From contig CAJGCQ010000056.1 in NCBI GenBank assembly GCA_904501875.1, positions 1-7,538 of the forward strand: a DNA stretch of 7,538 nucleotides. Reading direction: 5' to 3'. The stretch's first letter is position 1; every line of letters begins with the position of its first letter. Shown here piece after piece: positions 1 through 4,687 of this stretch. The notes beneath the pieces were generated by a model. The model saw only the letters and a program-made list of their open reading frames with translations. It was not told the DNA's origin and made no database searches. This DNA comes from Clostridiaceae bacterium (GTDB lineage: Bacteria; Bacillota; Clostridia; Oscillospirales; Acutalibacteraceae). The translations under genes were made by a program, and so were the position numbers.

Positions 1-1
1 A

Positions 2-394
2 ATGCTCGACCGAATAGACCTGCATGTAGAAGTGCCGCCCGTTAATTATGCAGAGCTAAGCTCAACATCTAAAGAGGAGACCTCTGCCGAAATAAAGGAG
101 CGGGTAAACAGAGCAAGGAAAATTCAGCAGGAGCGCTACAGGGGAACAGCCGTCACCTGCAACGCTCGGCTTACACCCTCTATGCTTAAAAAGCATTGTA
201 TTCTTGATGAGGACGCTTCACACTACCTGCAGCAGTCCTTTGACAGGCTTGGTATGTCCGCCCGTGCCTATGACAGAATCTTAAAGGTTGCGAGGACCGT
301 GGCGGACCTTGAGGGCAGTGAAATCATAAAAAAACAGCATATTTTTTCGGCAATTTCCTTTAGAACACTTGACAGAAAGTACTGGATAGAGTAA
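2..394 (+). CDS. comM: ComM/YifB-family Mg-chelatase-like AAA+ ATPase, C-terminal part
   Basis: This is the 3' part of a gene that begins outside the window. The reading frame is open at the left edge, and the first residues (MLDRIDLHVEVPPV) match the internal family motif GP-L-DRIDLHVEVP, so the first Met is not the real start. The visible 130 residues cover the end of the AAA+ module and the C-terminal helical Mg_chelatase_C domain (Y/RG near residue 47, then ARLTPSML, then an arginine-rich SARAYDRILKVARTVADLEG helix region). Family proteins are about 500 residues, so roughly a quarter is present. In the family, ComM is a hexameric helicase that promotes branch migration during natural transformation. 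In Clostridia the role is mostly untested. The stop TAA at 392-394 overlaps the -10 box of the downstream tRNA promoter. I see no terminator between this gene and the tRNA. The family call is confident; the symbol is by homology. Confidence 0.9.
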   Translation: MLDRIDLHVEVPPVNYAELSSTSKEETSAEIKERVNRARKIQQERYRGTAVTCNARLTPSMLKKHCILDEDASHYLQQSFDRLGMSARAYDRILKVARTVADLEGSEIIKKQHIFSAISFRTLDRKYWIE

Positions 395-397
395 AAT
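369..397 (+). promoter_or_regulatory. Sigma-A-type promoter for tRNA-Ala, inside the comM 3' end
   Basis: A perfect -35 hexamer TTGACA (369-374) is followed by a 17-bp spacer and a -10 hexamer TAAAAT (392-397, 5 of 6 consensus). The expected transcription start is near 404, which leaves a 5' leader of about 17 nt before the mature tRNA at 421. The -35 lies in coding sequence and the -10 contains the comM stop codon. Seen directly in the sequence; promoter activity is inferred. Confidence 0.75.
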
Positions 398-420
398 AAT
401 ACTACTTCGATTTAGCTTTC

Positions 421-496
421 GGGGGCGTAGCTCATCTGGTAGAGCGCTACATTCGCATTGTAGAGGTAGTGAGTTCGAGTCTCATCGTCTCCACCA
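421..496 (+). tRNA. tRNA-Ala (anticodon CGC)
   Basis: A complete 76-nt cloverleaf can be folded by hand. The acceptor arm is GGGGGCG (421-427) with CGTCTCC (486-492). The D arm is GCTC/GAGC (430-433, 442-445). The anticodon arm is CTACA/TGTAG with the 7-nt loop TTCGCAT, putting anticodon CGC at 454-456. The T arm GTGAG/CTCAT encloses loop TTCGAGT. Position 3 is G and position 70 is T, giving the G3:U70 wobble pair that is the main alanine identity element. The discriminator is A493 and the CCA end (494-496) is encoded. It reads the GCG alanine codon. A promoter precedes it and a strong terminator follows, so it is probably a single-gene transcript. Confidence 0.97.
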
Positions 497-501
497 GTCG
501 A

Positions 502-543
502 GTGCCTCGACACGCAGACGCGTAGTTGAGGCGCTTCTTTTTT
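502..543 (+). terminator. Intrinsic terminator of tRNA-Ala
   Basis: A ten-pair outer stem (502-511 with 525-534, G-U pairs included) is extended by an inner ACGC/GCGT stem (512-515 with 520-523) closing the 4-nt loop AGAC. A524 is bulged. The T tract TTCTTTTTT follows at 535-543. An alternative small hairpin GTCGAG/CTCGAC (497-511) begins right after the tRNA CCA end and overlaps it. Confidence 0.85.
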
Positions 544-596
544 GCAGTTTTTTCTCTCGCGTCAAGGCGGCATCTTTTTTGCTACATCTTTATAAA

Positions 597-632
597 ACGA
601 AAATCCGCCCTCTAACGACAACGGATTTTCGT
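597..632 (-). terminator. Perfect 11-bp hairpin, possible terminator for the permease transcript
   Basis: ACGAAAATCCG (597-607) pairs perfectly with CGGATTTTCGT (622-632) around a 14-nt loop. On the minus strand the hairpin is followed by TTTATAAAG, a weak T tract. On the plus strand there is no T tract. It lies about 180 bases beyond the permease stop, so a terminator role is only a possibility; it may simply be a repeat. Confidence 0.35.
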
Positions 633-711
633 AATGAATATTGAAGTCACTTGCCTGCTTTTTAGCACTAAAACAGTATTAAAGAAATTACGCAAAAACC
701 AAACAGTAACT

Positions 712-751
712 AAGCCGCCGTGTCGGGGTAAACGCTCCGACACGGCGGCTT
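712..751 (+). terminator. 15-bp perfect GC-rich hairpin with short T tract
   Basis: AAGCCGCCGTGTCGG (712-726) pairs perfectly with 737-751 around a 10-nt loop that can be tightened by two more pairs. T750-T754 gives a short T tract on the plus strand. The minus strand has only a scattered T-rich tail. This is a very stable structure. It could act as a second plus-strand terminator behind the tRNA, block convergent transcription, or be a dispersed repeat. Nothing plus-strand between 544 and 712 obviously needs it. Confidence 0.5.
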
Positions 752-780
752 TTTGTGATCGTTTTGACATTGGGGCTATT

Positions 781-812
781 TGTAAGGGCGGCACTTAAGC
801 CCCTGCCCTACA
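781..812. repeat. REP-like imperfect palindrome abutting the permease stop codon
   Basis: TGTAAGGGCGG (781-791) pairs with CCTGCCCTACA (802-812), with one bulged A and one G-T pair. The loop contains CTTAAG. On the minus strand it starts directly after the TAA of the permease and begins TGTAGGGCAGGGG, a pattern similar to TGTAGGG-type intergenic repeats I associate with Clostridia. No real T tract follows, so I list it as a repeat rather than a terminator. Copy number cannot be judged from one window. Confidence 0.45.
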
Positions 813-1955
813 TTATTCTTTTATTTTGGGTGTGCGTTTTTCTATTGCCTCTTTAATAAGCACAAACAGCACCGCCGAGACGGGTACGCCTATAAGAGCA
901 CCCAATATTCCGCCAATATTGCCACCGACTAAGACTGCGCAAACCACTATAACCCCGGGAAGTCCCACAGATTTCCCCACCACTCTGGGATAAACCAGCG
1001 AGCCCTCAATTTGCTGAATTACAATGAAGAAGACTATAAATAAAATCGCCTTTATGGGGCTTGTTATGAGTATAAGAAAGAAACCCACAACAACGCCCAC
1101 CGTAGCGCCCACGATAGGCACAAGGGAGGTCACGCAGATAAAAATGGATATTACTGCGGCATTGGGGAAGCGGAATATTGTCATACCTATATAAAATAGG
1201 GTGCCTAAAATCACCGATTCGGTAAGCTGACCCCCGATAAACCTCGAAAAATACTGATAGGTAGTAGAGGAAATGTGGTAGACCGCTTCTGCCGCCTTTT
1301 TAGGCGCAAACGCATCTATCAGGCGTGTCATAAACCGACCTATGCGCTCCTTGCAGGCAAGGATATATACCGAAATCATAATGCTGAAAACGAGATTATA
1401 AATCCCCGAGGCAAAAGAGGTTGTGAAATTTACCGCACTGCCGAAAATAGTCTCGGAATAGCTTAAAGCATAGGCTTTAATACCGCTTGCCACAGCCGTC
1501 CAGTCAATCTTTATATTGGGGATAAGATTTTGCGAAAGATTGAACCTTTCGAGCGTATCCTCAATCCAAACCCGAGCCTCGGTCATAAATGAGGGGAGCC
1601 GTTCGGAAAGGTAGATAAAGGTATTTGCAATATCGGGAATTATAAAGGCGATAATCAGAACAATCAAGCCAAAAGCCAAAAGGTAGGTGAGCACCAGGCA
1701 AAGCGGCCGCTTCGCCCTCCTGACAAAGCTCTTTTTACTCCTATCCATAAACCCGAAGGCTTTAGTCTCAAGCGCAGTCAAGAGAACATTCAGCACAAAG
1801 GCAATACAAAGTGCGGTTATAACGGGGCTGAATATCCCGAAAATATGCCGCATAAACCCAAACAGTCGGTCATAATTCTGCACGGCGGTAAAGACTACAG
1901 ACCCCAGCAGAATTATAATCAGAATTTTTTTAATGGTTTTAGAATTTAATTCCAT
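813..1955 (-). CDS. AI-2E/PerM-family membrane transporter
   Basis: A polytopic membrane protein of 380 residues, the usual size for the AI-2E/PerM (YdiK, YhhT) family. Hydrophobic segments lie near residues 9-25, 39-61, 85-107, 187-200, 244-261, 265-297 (two spans), 300-316 and 334-366 (two spans). The soluble stretch around 110-185 between spans is typical. The C-terminal motif region (YPRVVGKSVGLPG, then VLVGGNIGGILGALIGVPV) is the family hallmark. Members export varied small molecules or ions; the substrate here is unknown. I chose ATG at 1953-1955 because GGTGA sits five bases upstream. A GTG at 1962-1964 would add three residues but would fall at the predicted transcription start. A dedicated promoter lies directly upstream. 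It is downstream of, and in the same direction as, the decarboxylase pair, with no terminator between, so some read-through is likely. Confidence 0.93.
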   Translation of the reverse strand: MELNSKTIKKILIIILLGSVVFTAVQNYDRLFGFMRHIFGIFSPVITALCIAFVLNVLLTALETKAFGFMDRSKKSFVRRAKRPLCLVLTYLLAFGLIVLIIAFIIPDIANTFIYLSERLPSFMTEARVWIEDTLERFNLSQNLIPNIKIDWTAVASGIKAYALSYSETIFGSAVNFTTSFASGIYNLVFSIMISVYILACKERIGRFMTRLIDAFAPKKAAEAVYHISSTTYQYFSRFIGGQLTESVILGTLFYIGMTIFRFPNAAVISIFICVTSLVPIVGATVGVVVGFFLILITSPIKAILFIVFFIVIQQIEGSLVYPRVVGKSVGLPGVIVVCAVLVGGNIGGILGALIGVPVSAVLFVLIKEAIEKRTPKIKE

Positions 1956-1971
1956 ACACTTCACCGACTTT

Positions 1972-2000
1972 ATTATAATTTATTTTTGCCGCCGTGTAAA
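1972..2000 (-). promoter_or_regulatory. Promoter of the AI-2E/PerM-type gene
   Basis: Reading the minus strand, TTTACA (2000-1995, 5 of 6) is followed by a 17-bp spacer and TATAAT (1977-1972, perfect). Transcription should start near 1965, giving a leader of only about 10 nt that still contains GGTGA. The -35 begins immediately after the TAA of the upstream 46-aa gene. Confidence 0.75.
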
Positions 2001-2141
2001 TTATTTTTTATCGGACTTTGTAAATATTTTGTTAAGCAGTATTGTAACAAGGATAATTACCCCTATTACAACAAAAATGCTTATAAGTCCCACCGCTAAA
2101 TAATGGAGATTGTTTACAAAATTCATAGGATTAAAGGTCAT
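2001..2141 (-). CDS. OadG-like small membrane subunit (46 aa)
   Basis: A short gene, easily missed by length cut-offs. Reading the minus strand, ATG at 2141 opens 46 codons ending at TAA 2003-2001. The product starts MTFNPMNFVNNLHYL. It has one strong transmembrane segment (about residues 15-38, rich in V, I and L) and a short basic tail ending KSDKK. This matches the layout of the gamma subunit of Na+-translocating decarboxylases (OadG family), which anchors the complex, although the C-terminal metal-binding region of longer OadG proteins is absent. The SD site GAGGT overlaps the TGA stop of the beta-subunit gene, and only 11 bases separate the two genes, so translation is probably coupled. 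The CDS is well supported; the subunit assignment is inferred from size, topology and position. Confidence 0.82.
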   Translation of the reverse strand: MTFNPMNFVNNLHYLAVGLISIFVVIGVIILVTILLNKIFTKSDKK

Positions 2142-2152
2142 TTTCAATTACC

Positions 2153-3292
2153 TCACATAAAGAAATTGAGTATCAGCCCGCCTGCGATTACCGAGGCTAT
2201 CTGACCCGATACATTAACGCCTATCGACTGCATCAAAATGAAGTTCTGGGGGTCTTCCTTAAGCGCCATTTTGTGCACAACCCTGCCGGACATCGGGAAT
2301 GCGGAAATACCCGCCGCACCTATCATAGGGTTGATTTTATTTTTAAGGAAGATATTTAAGAATTTAGCAAACAGCACGCCGCCCGCAGTATCAAAGATAA
2401 AGGCGAAGAGGCCGAGGCATAAAATAAGAAGGGTATCGGGCTTCAGGAATTTTTCCGCCTGCATTTGAGAGGCTATTGTAATCCCTAAAAAGATTGTAAC
2501 TAAGTTTGCAAGCACCTTTTGCGCCGTTTCCGAAAGGGAATTTAAGACACCGCACTCCCTTATAAGGTTGCCAAACATCAAAAATCCTATTAGCGAAACC
2601 GATTCGGGAGCGACAATACCGGCGATTATTGTAATTACAATAGGAAAGAGGATTTTAGTAAGCTTGGAGACCTGCTTCTCTGTATAAGGCATACGGATAA
2701 GCCGCTCCTTTTTGGTGGTGAGCGCCTTTATAACCGGCGGCTGGATAATAGGGACAAGCGCCATATATGAGTATGCCGCCACCATTATTGCGCCCCGATA
2801 AGAGGAATTAAGTTTCTCGGAAACCACGATAGCGGTAGGTCCGTCCGCCGCACCGATAATGCCGATGCTCGCCGCATCGTTAAGGTCAAAGAACATCGAA
2901 GCCGCACAGAAGGTAAAGAAAATGCCGAACTGCGCCGCCGCACCGAAAATCATAAGCTTGGGGTTGGAAAGCAAGGGTCCGAAGTCAATCATCGCACCGA
3001 TACCTATAAAGAGTATCAGCGGGAACAGCTCGTTTGAGATACCCGCCGAGAAAAGGGTGGAAAGCGCCCCCTCCTGCACCTCGCCGTTTTCAAGGGCTCT
3101 GTCTATTGCGCCCGAAAAGGGGATGTTTACAAGTATCGTGCCGAAGCCCAAGGGCAGAAGCAAGGTGGGCTCCATTTCGTACTTAATCGCAAGGAATATA
3201 AGCAGTCCGCCTATAATCCACATGGTTACATACCGCCAGTCTGCAAGTGCGAATATGTTGCTTACAAGGAAACTAAAATCGCTTAGTGACAT
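2153..3292 (-). CDS. Na+-translocating decarboxylase beta subunit (OadB/GcdB/MmdB family)
   Basis: A 379-residue integral membrane protein, normal for the smaller members of this family. The beta subunit couples decarboxylation of a carboxybiotin partner to Na+ export. All functional positions I know from Klebsiella OadB are retained: the Asp of IGAADGPTAI (D150, equivalent to D203), and N321, G325, S330 and R337 in NPMIGAAGISAFPMSGR, with the same spacing as N373, G377, S382 and R389. This argues for a working Na+ pathway. The start ATG at 3292 has GAGAGG about seven bases upstream. It is the first gene of a two-gene unit with the OadG-like gene. No carboxyltransferase alpha subunit or biotin carrier is in the window, so the substrate (oxaloacetate, glutaconyl-CoA, methylmalonyl-CoA) cannot be assigned. 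Its leader carries a metal-riboswitch-like RNA. Confidence 0.95.
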   Translation of the reverse strand: MSLSDFSFLVSNIFALADWRYVTMWIIGGLLIFLAIKYEMEPTLLLPLGFGTILVNIPFSGAIDRALENGEVQEGALSTLFSAGISNELFPLILFIGIGAMIDFGPLLSNPKLMIFGAAAQFGIFFTFCAASMFFDLNDAASIGIIGAADGPTAIVVSEKLNSSYRGAIMVAAYSYMALVPIIQPPVIKALTTKKERLIRMPYTEKQVSKLTKILFPIVITIIAGIVAPESVSLIGFLMFGNLIRECGVLNSLSETAQKVLANLVTIFLGITIASQMQAEKFLKPDTLLILCLGLFAFIFDTAGGVLFAKFLNIFLKNKINPMIGAAGISAFPMSGRVVHKMALKEDPQNFILMQSIGVNVSGQIASVIAGGLILNFFM

Positions 3293-3340
3293 TTTTTAAC
3301 CTCTCTTTTTAATTGTTTGTGTAGGAAAATAATATTTTTA

Positions 3341-3362
3341 GCCTCCCTCGTCAGAGGGAGCC
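3341..3362. repeat. REP-like hairpin CTCCCTC/GAGGGAG
   Basis: CTCCCTC (3343-3349) and GAGGGAG (3354-3360) form a 7-bp stem with loop GTCA. Flanking G-C and C-C positions nearly extend it. On the minus strand it reads GGCTCCCTCTGACGAGGG, similar to a dispersed repeat I recall from gut Ruminococcaceae genomes. It sits in the 5' leader between the terminator and the beta-subunit gene, with no T tract (CTAAAAAT follows). Probably a repeat remnant; an mRNA role is not shown. Confidence 0.45.
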
Positions 3363-3395
3363 AAATTAGACCCTCAACTTTTGGAAAGAACTAAA

Positions 3396-3440
3396 ATAAA
3401 AAAAGACCTTTGCCGCACAGTTAAGTACAGTAAAAGTCTT
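3396..3440 (-). terminator. Riboswitch expression-platform terminator
   Basis: On the minus strand AAGACUUUU (3440-3432) pairs with AAAGGUCUU (3411-3403). After one A-C mismatch, CUGUAC (3430-3425) pairs with GUGCGG (3418-3413), closing a 6-nt loop. That is 15 of 16 possible pairs, G-U pairs included. Seven Ts (3404-3398) then ATTTT follow. The 5' arm is the conserved 3' segment of the aptamer (CAAGACUUUUAC), so aptamer and terminator cannot form together. Ligand binding should prevent termination. Confidence 0.85.
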
Positions 3441-3523
3441 GCCGTTTAATGCAGAAGCGGGATAAAAATCCGTATTGACGCAAACTACTGCGGCGGAAAC
3501 CGCCGTCGGCTACTCCCTAATAC
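3428..3523 (-). promoter_or_regulatory. yybP-ykoY (Mn2+)-type riboswitch aptamer
   Basis: Conserved blocks of the yybP-ykoY family appear in the right order on the minus strand: GGGAGUAGCC (3517-3508), a GC hairpin GGCGGUUUCCGCC, CGUCAAUACG (3480-3471) next to a small hairpin GGAU-UUUU-AUCC (3471-3460), and GGCAAGACUUUUAC (3443-3430). A stem GCAGUAG/CUUCUGC (3491-3485 with 3457-3451, one mismatch) encloses the second core. The closing stem P1 is weak: GUAUUAG with CUUUUAC gives 5 of 7 pairs. The family binds Mn2+ in a pocket formed by the two core loops and is usually an ON switch in front of Mn2+ exporters. Here the target is a Na+-pump subunit gene, so ligand identity is less certain than the family match; a Na+-sensing riboswitch class is the main alternative. 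Confidence 0.8.
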
Positions 3524-3529
3524 AAAAAG

Positions 3530-3558
3530 ATTGTAACACAAAATTTTCCTTTTGGCAA
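3530..3558 (-). promoter_or_regulatory. Proximal promoter of the riboswitch-decarboxylase unit
   Basis: On the minus strand TTGCCA (3558-3553) is separated by 17 bp from TACAAT (3535-3530). The predicted start is the G at 3523, seven bases downstream, which is exactly the first base of the aptamer P1 stem. Confidence 0.7.
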
Positions 3559-3561
3559 CCC

Positions 3562-3590
3562 ATTATATGTGAAAAATATTTATTTGTTAA
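3562..3590 (-). promoter_or_regulatory. Distal tandem promoter of the same unit
   Basis: On the minus strand TTAACA (3590-3585, 5 of 6) is followed by 17 bp and TATAAT (3567-3562, perfect). By consensus it scores better than the proximal promoter. A transcript from near 3555 would carry the same aptamer with about 30 extra 5' bases. Confidence 0.55.
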
Positions 3591-3650
3591 AGATTGGGAT
3601 TATTCTTGCCACCCTATTCTTTGTTTGTAAACCATTTAAAAGTACCTACA

Positions 3651-3670
3651 AATTTTGAGATTTCAAAATT
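3651..3670 (-). terminator. Weak AT-rich hairpin after the HD gene
   Basis: AATTTTGA (3651-3658) and TCAAAATT (3663-3670) form a perfect 8-bp stem with a 4-nt loop, about 30 bases beyond the HD gene stop. On the minus strand only TTTG follows, so termination would be inefficient. No better terminator for the HD gene is visible. Confidence 0.35.
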
Positions 3671-3699
3671 GGCATTATTGATATATCGCATAAGATTCA

Positions 3700-4359
3700 T
3701 TACAACAACGGCTGGCCGTTGATTTCAAGCTTAAAGGTAAGGCCCAATTTTTCCGCCGCCTTGCGGCAAAGGAGCATTCGGTTCATAAAAATCTCGAAAT
3801 ACTCCATAATGCTCCCGTAGGCGGTGTCAATAGAAAGAATCAGGGTTATTTTTGCCTTATCCTCGCTTATTTGAAGTGCCGAGCTTTGCACCGAATAATT
3901 CACCCTGTCGTGAATATCGAAGGTCGATTTATCACGATTTCTTACACGGCTGCGGCGAACATCCGATTTATCGGCTAAAATAAGTGCCGCAGAGACCGCA
4001 TCCACAGGCACACCCGTGCCCTCGTCGTGGTTGCCGATTGCCGAAACCACGGTGGCTATATCGGCGGCGTCCATATTAAGGTTATCAAGGATCCTGAACG
4101 CCATTACTGCCCCGCTCTGGGAGTGATCGATGCGGTTTACAAGATTGCCTATATCGTGAAGATAGGCAGCAATTTCCGCAAGCTCGATTTCCTGCTCGCT
4201 ATACCCCATAACCGAAAGAATATAGCGGCAGGTGGCCGCCACCTTTCCGACATGGGCAAAGCTGTGCTCGGTAAAACCGAGTGCCGCAAGGGATTTGTCC
4301 GCTCCCTCGATATACGCCTTTACAGATTCGTTTCTTTTTAATTCTTCATAGGTAAGCAT
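3700..4359 (-). CDS. HD-domain metal-dependent phosphohydrolase
   Basis: The protein has 219 residues from ATG at 4359, chosen because GGGAGGA lies five bases upstream. A GTG at 4386 would add nine residues but would span the SD site. HD-superfamily metal ligands are recognisable: H36 (SFAHVGKVA), H68-D69 (AAYLHDIGN), H79, H111-D112 (AIGNHDEGTG) and D130 (LADKSD). The domain fills roughly residues 30-150 and is followed by an alpha/beta tail with RVRNRD and a last segment ending in EINGQPLL. No signal peptide or membrane segment is seen, so it is probably cytoplasmic. HD proteins hydrolyse phosphate esters of nucleotides or related molecules; the substrate here is unknown. It follows the pstB remnant by 34 bases with no terminator between, so it is probably transcribed from the surviving pst promoter. 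Confidence 0.9.
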   Translation of the reverse strand: MLTYEELKRNESVKAYIEGADKSLAALGFTEHSFAHVGKVAATCRYILSVMGYSEQEIELAEIAAYLHDIGNLVNRIDHSQSGAVMAFRILDNLNMDAADIATVVSAIGNHDEGTGVPVDAVSAALILADKSDVRRSRVRNRDKSTFDIHDRVNYSVQSSALQISEDKAKITLILSIDTAYGSIMEYFEIFMNRMLLCRKAAEKLGLTFKLEINGQPLL

Positions 4360-4364
4360 AAATT

Positions 4365-4383
4365 CCTCCCGCGGCGCAGGAGG
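4365..4383 (-). promoter_or_regulatory. Leader hairpin that can mask the SD site of the HD gene
   Basis: On the minus strand CCTCC (4383-4379) can pair perfectly with the SD bases GGAGG (4369-4365) across a 9-nt GC-rich loop. Such an anti-SD/SD stem would lower translation unless opened, for example by ribosomes translating the truncated pstB just upstream, which stops at 4394. The pairing is seen; the function is inferred. Confidence 0.4.
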
Positions 4384-4393
4384 CACCGCTAAT

Positions 4394-4597
4394 TTAATTA
4401 TCGTGTGAACCCGTTATTTTACAGCCCTCAACCAAATCGTTCATACGGTTAAGTGACTTTAAAAGGGTGGATTTTCCGCAGCCCGAGGGCCCTATAAAGG
4501 CACTGATTTTATTGGCGGGCAGGGAAAGGTTAATGTTTTTAAGCACTTTAAAATCATTATACCACAAACCAAGATTTTTTACAGCTATTTTTTGCAT
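4394..4597 (-). pseudogene. pstB: pstB remnant: phosphate ABC transporter ATPase, truncated
   Basis: The first 63 or so residues are a classic PstB N terminus: an A-loop region (LGLWYNDF), ANKISAFIGPSGCGKST with a complete Walker A (G36-T44), then LNRMNDLVEGCKITG, the PstB signature after the P-loop. The match stops at ITG and the frame ends four residues later (SHDN, TAA). The family is about 250 residues, so the Q-loop, ABC signature, Walker B and H-loop are missing and no ATPase can be made. The SD AAAGGA and the 3-base gap from the upstream stop are as in intact pstA-pstB pairs. The 3' deletion joins directly to the leader of the HD gene. Identity is confident. Confidence 0.9.
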
Positions 4598-4600
4598 TTT

Positions 4601-4687
4601 TTATCCTTTCTTCGCCGACAGCCTTTTAGCTATTAAACCCGACAGCATAGAATTGCCGAAATGACAGGCAATAACGAAAATCAAATA
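4601..4687 (-). pseudogene. pstA: Probable pstA 3'-end remnant
   Basis: The last 28 codons of the open frame ending at TAA 4603-4601 encode a hydrophobic run and a basic tail (FVIACHFGNSMLSGLIAKR, then LSAKKG). This resembles the final membrane span and C terminus of the PstA permease (pattern N..L..LIAKRL..K) and has no place in PstS. It sits immediately before pstB, where pstA ends in normal pstSCAB order. The frame is fused in phase to the pstS fragment upstream. The junction lies near 4688. The implied deletion removes the rest of pstS, all of pstC and most of pstA. The PstA assignment rests on a short stretch plus position. Confidence 0.6.

Larger units (their letters stand above)
497..812. 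other. Gene-free stretch rich in inverted repeats
   Basis: These 316 bases lie between the tRNA and the stop of the minus-strand permease. They hold the tRNA terminator and three further inverted repeats at 597-632, 712-751 and 781-812, each listed separately. The only open frame of note (minus strand, about 60 codons, 612-794) reads straight through two of the hairpins, has no convincing SD site and resembles nothing I know, so I do not call a gene. The rest (633-711) is AT-rich and I see nothing further in it. Confidence 0.7.
3293..3699. other. Gene-free regulatory leader region
   Basis: These 407 bases separate the decarboxylase unit from the HD gene. On the minus strand they contain, in transcript order, a distal promoter, a proximal promoter, the riboswitch-like aptamer, its terminator, a REP-like hairpin and the SD site of the beta-subunit gene. 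The end nearest the HD gene (3600-3699) is AT-rich and has only a small hairpin. No coding potential is evident. Confidence 0.8.

Noticed and set aside
612..794. 60-codon minus-strand open frame between the permease and the tRNA
   Set aside because: It reads through both arms of a 15-bp hairpin and part of an 11-bp one, has no good SD site and has no recognisable sequence character.
1956..1964. GTG start of the AI-2E/PerM-type gene
   Set aside because: It would sit at the predicted transcription start with no SD site, whereas the ATG three codons later has GGTGA at proper spacing.
2859..3299. 146-codon plus-strand open frame
   Set aside because: It lies entirely antisense to the beta-subunit gene, whose residues and motifs are clear. 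It is a shadow of that gene.
3428..3523. Calling the leader a Na+ (DUF1646-type) riboswitch because the target is a Na+ pump
   Set aside because: The visible loop sequences match what I know of yybP-ykoY better, and I cannot recall the Na+ class consensus well enough to claim it. Kept as an alternative.
4027..4341. 104-codon plus-strand open frame
   Set aside because: Antisense to the HD-domain gene. No SD site or domain signature.
4360..4386. GTG start adding nine residues to the HD protein
   Set aside because: The extension covers a strong SD (GGGAGGA) placed correctly for the ATG at 4359, and the extra residues are unlike the family N terminus.
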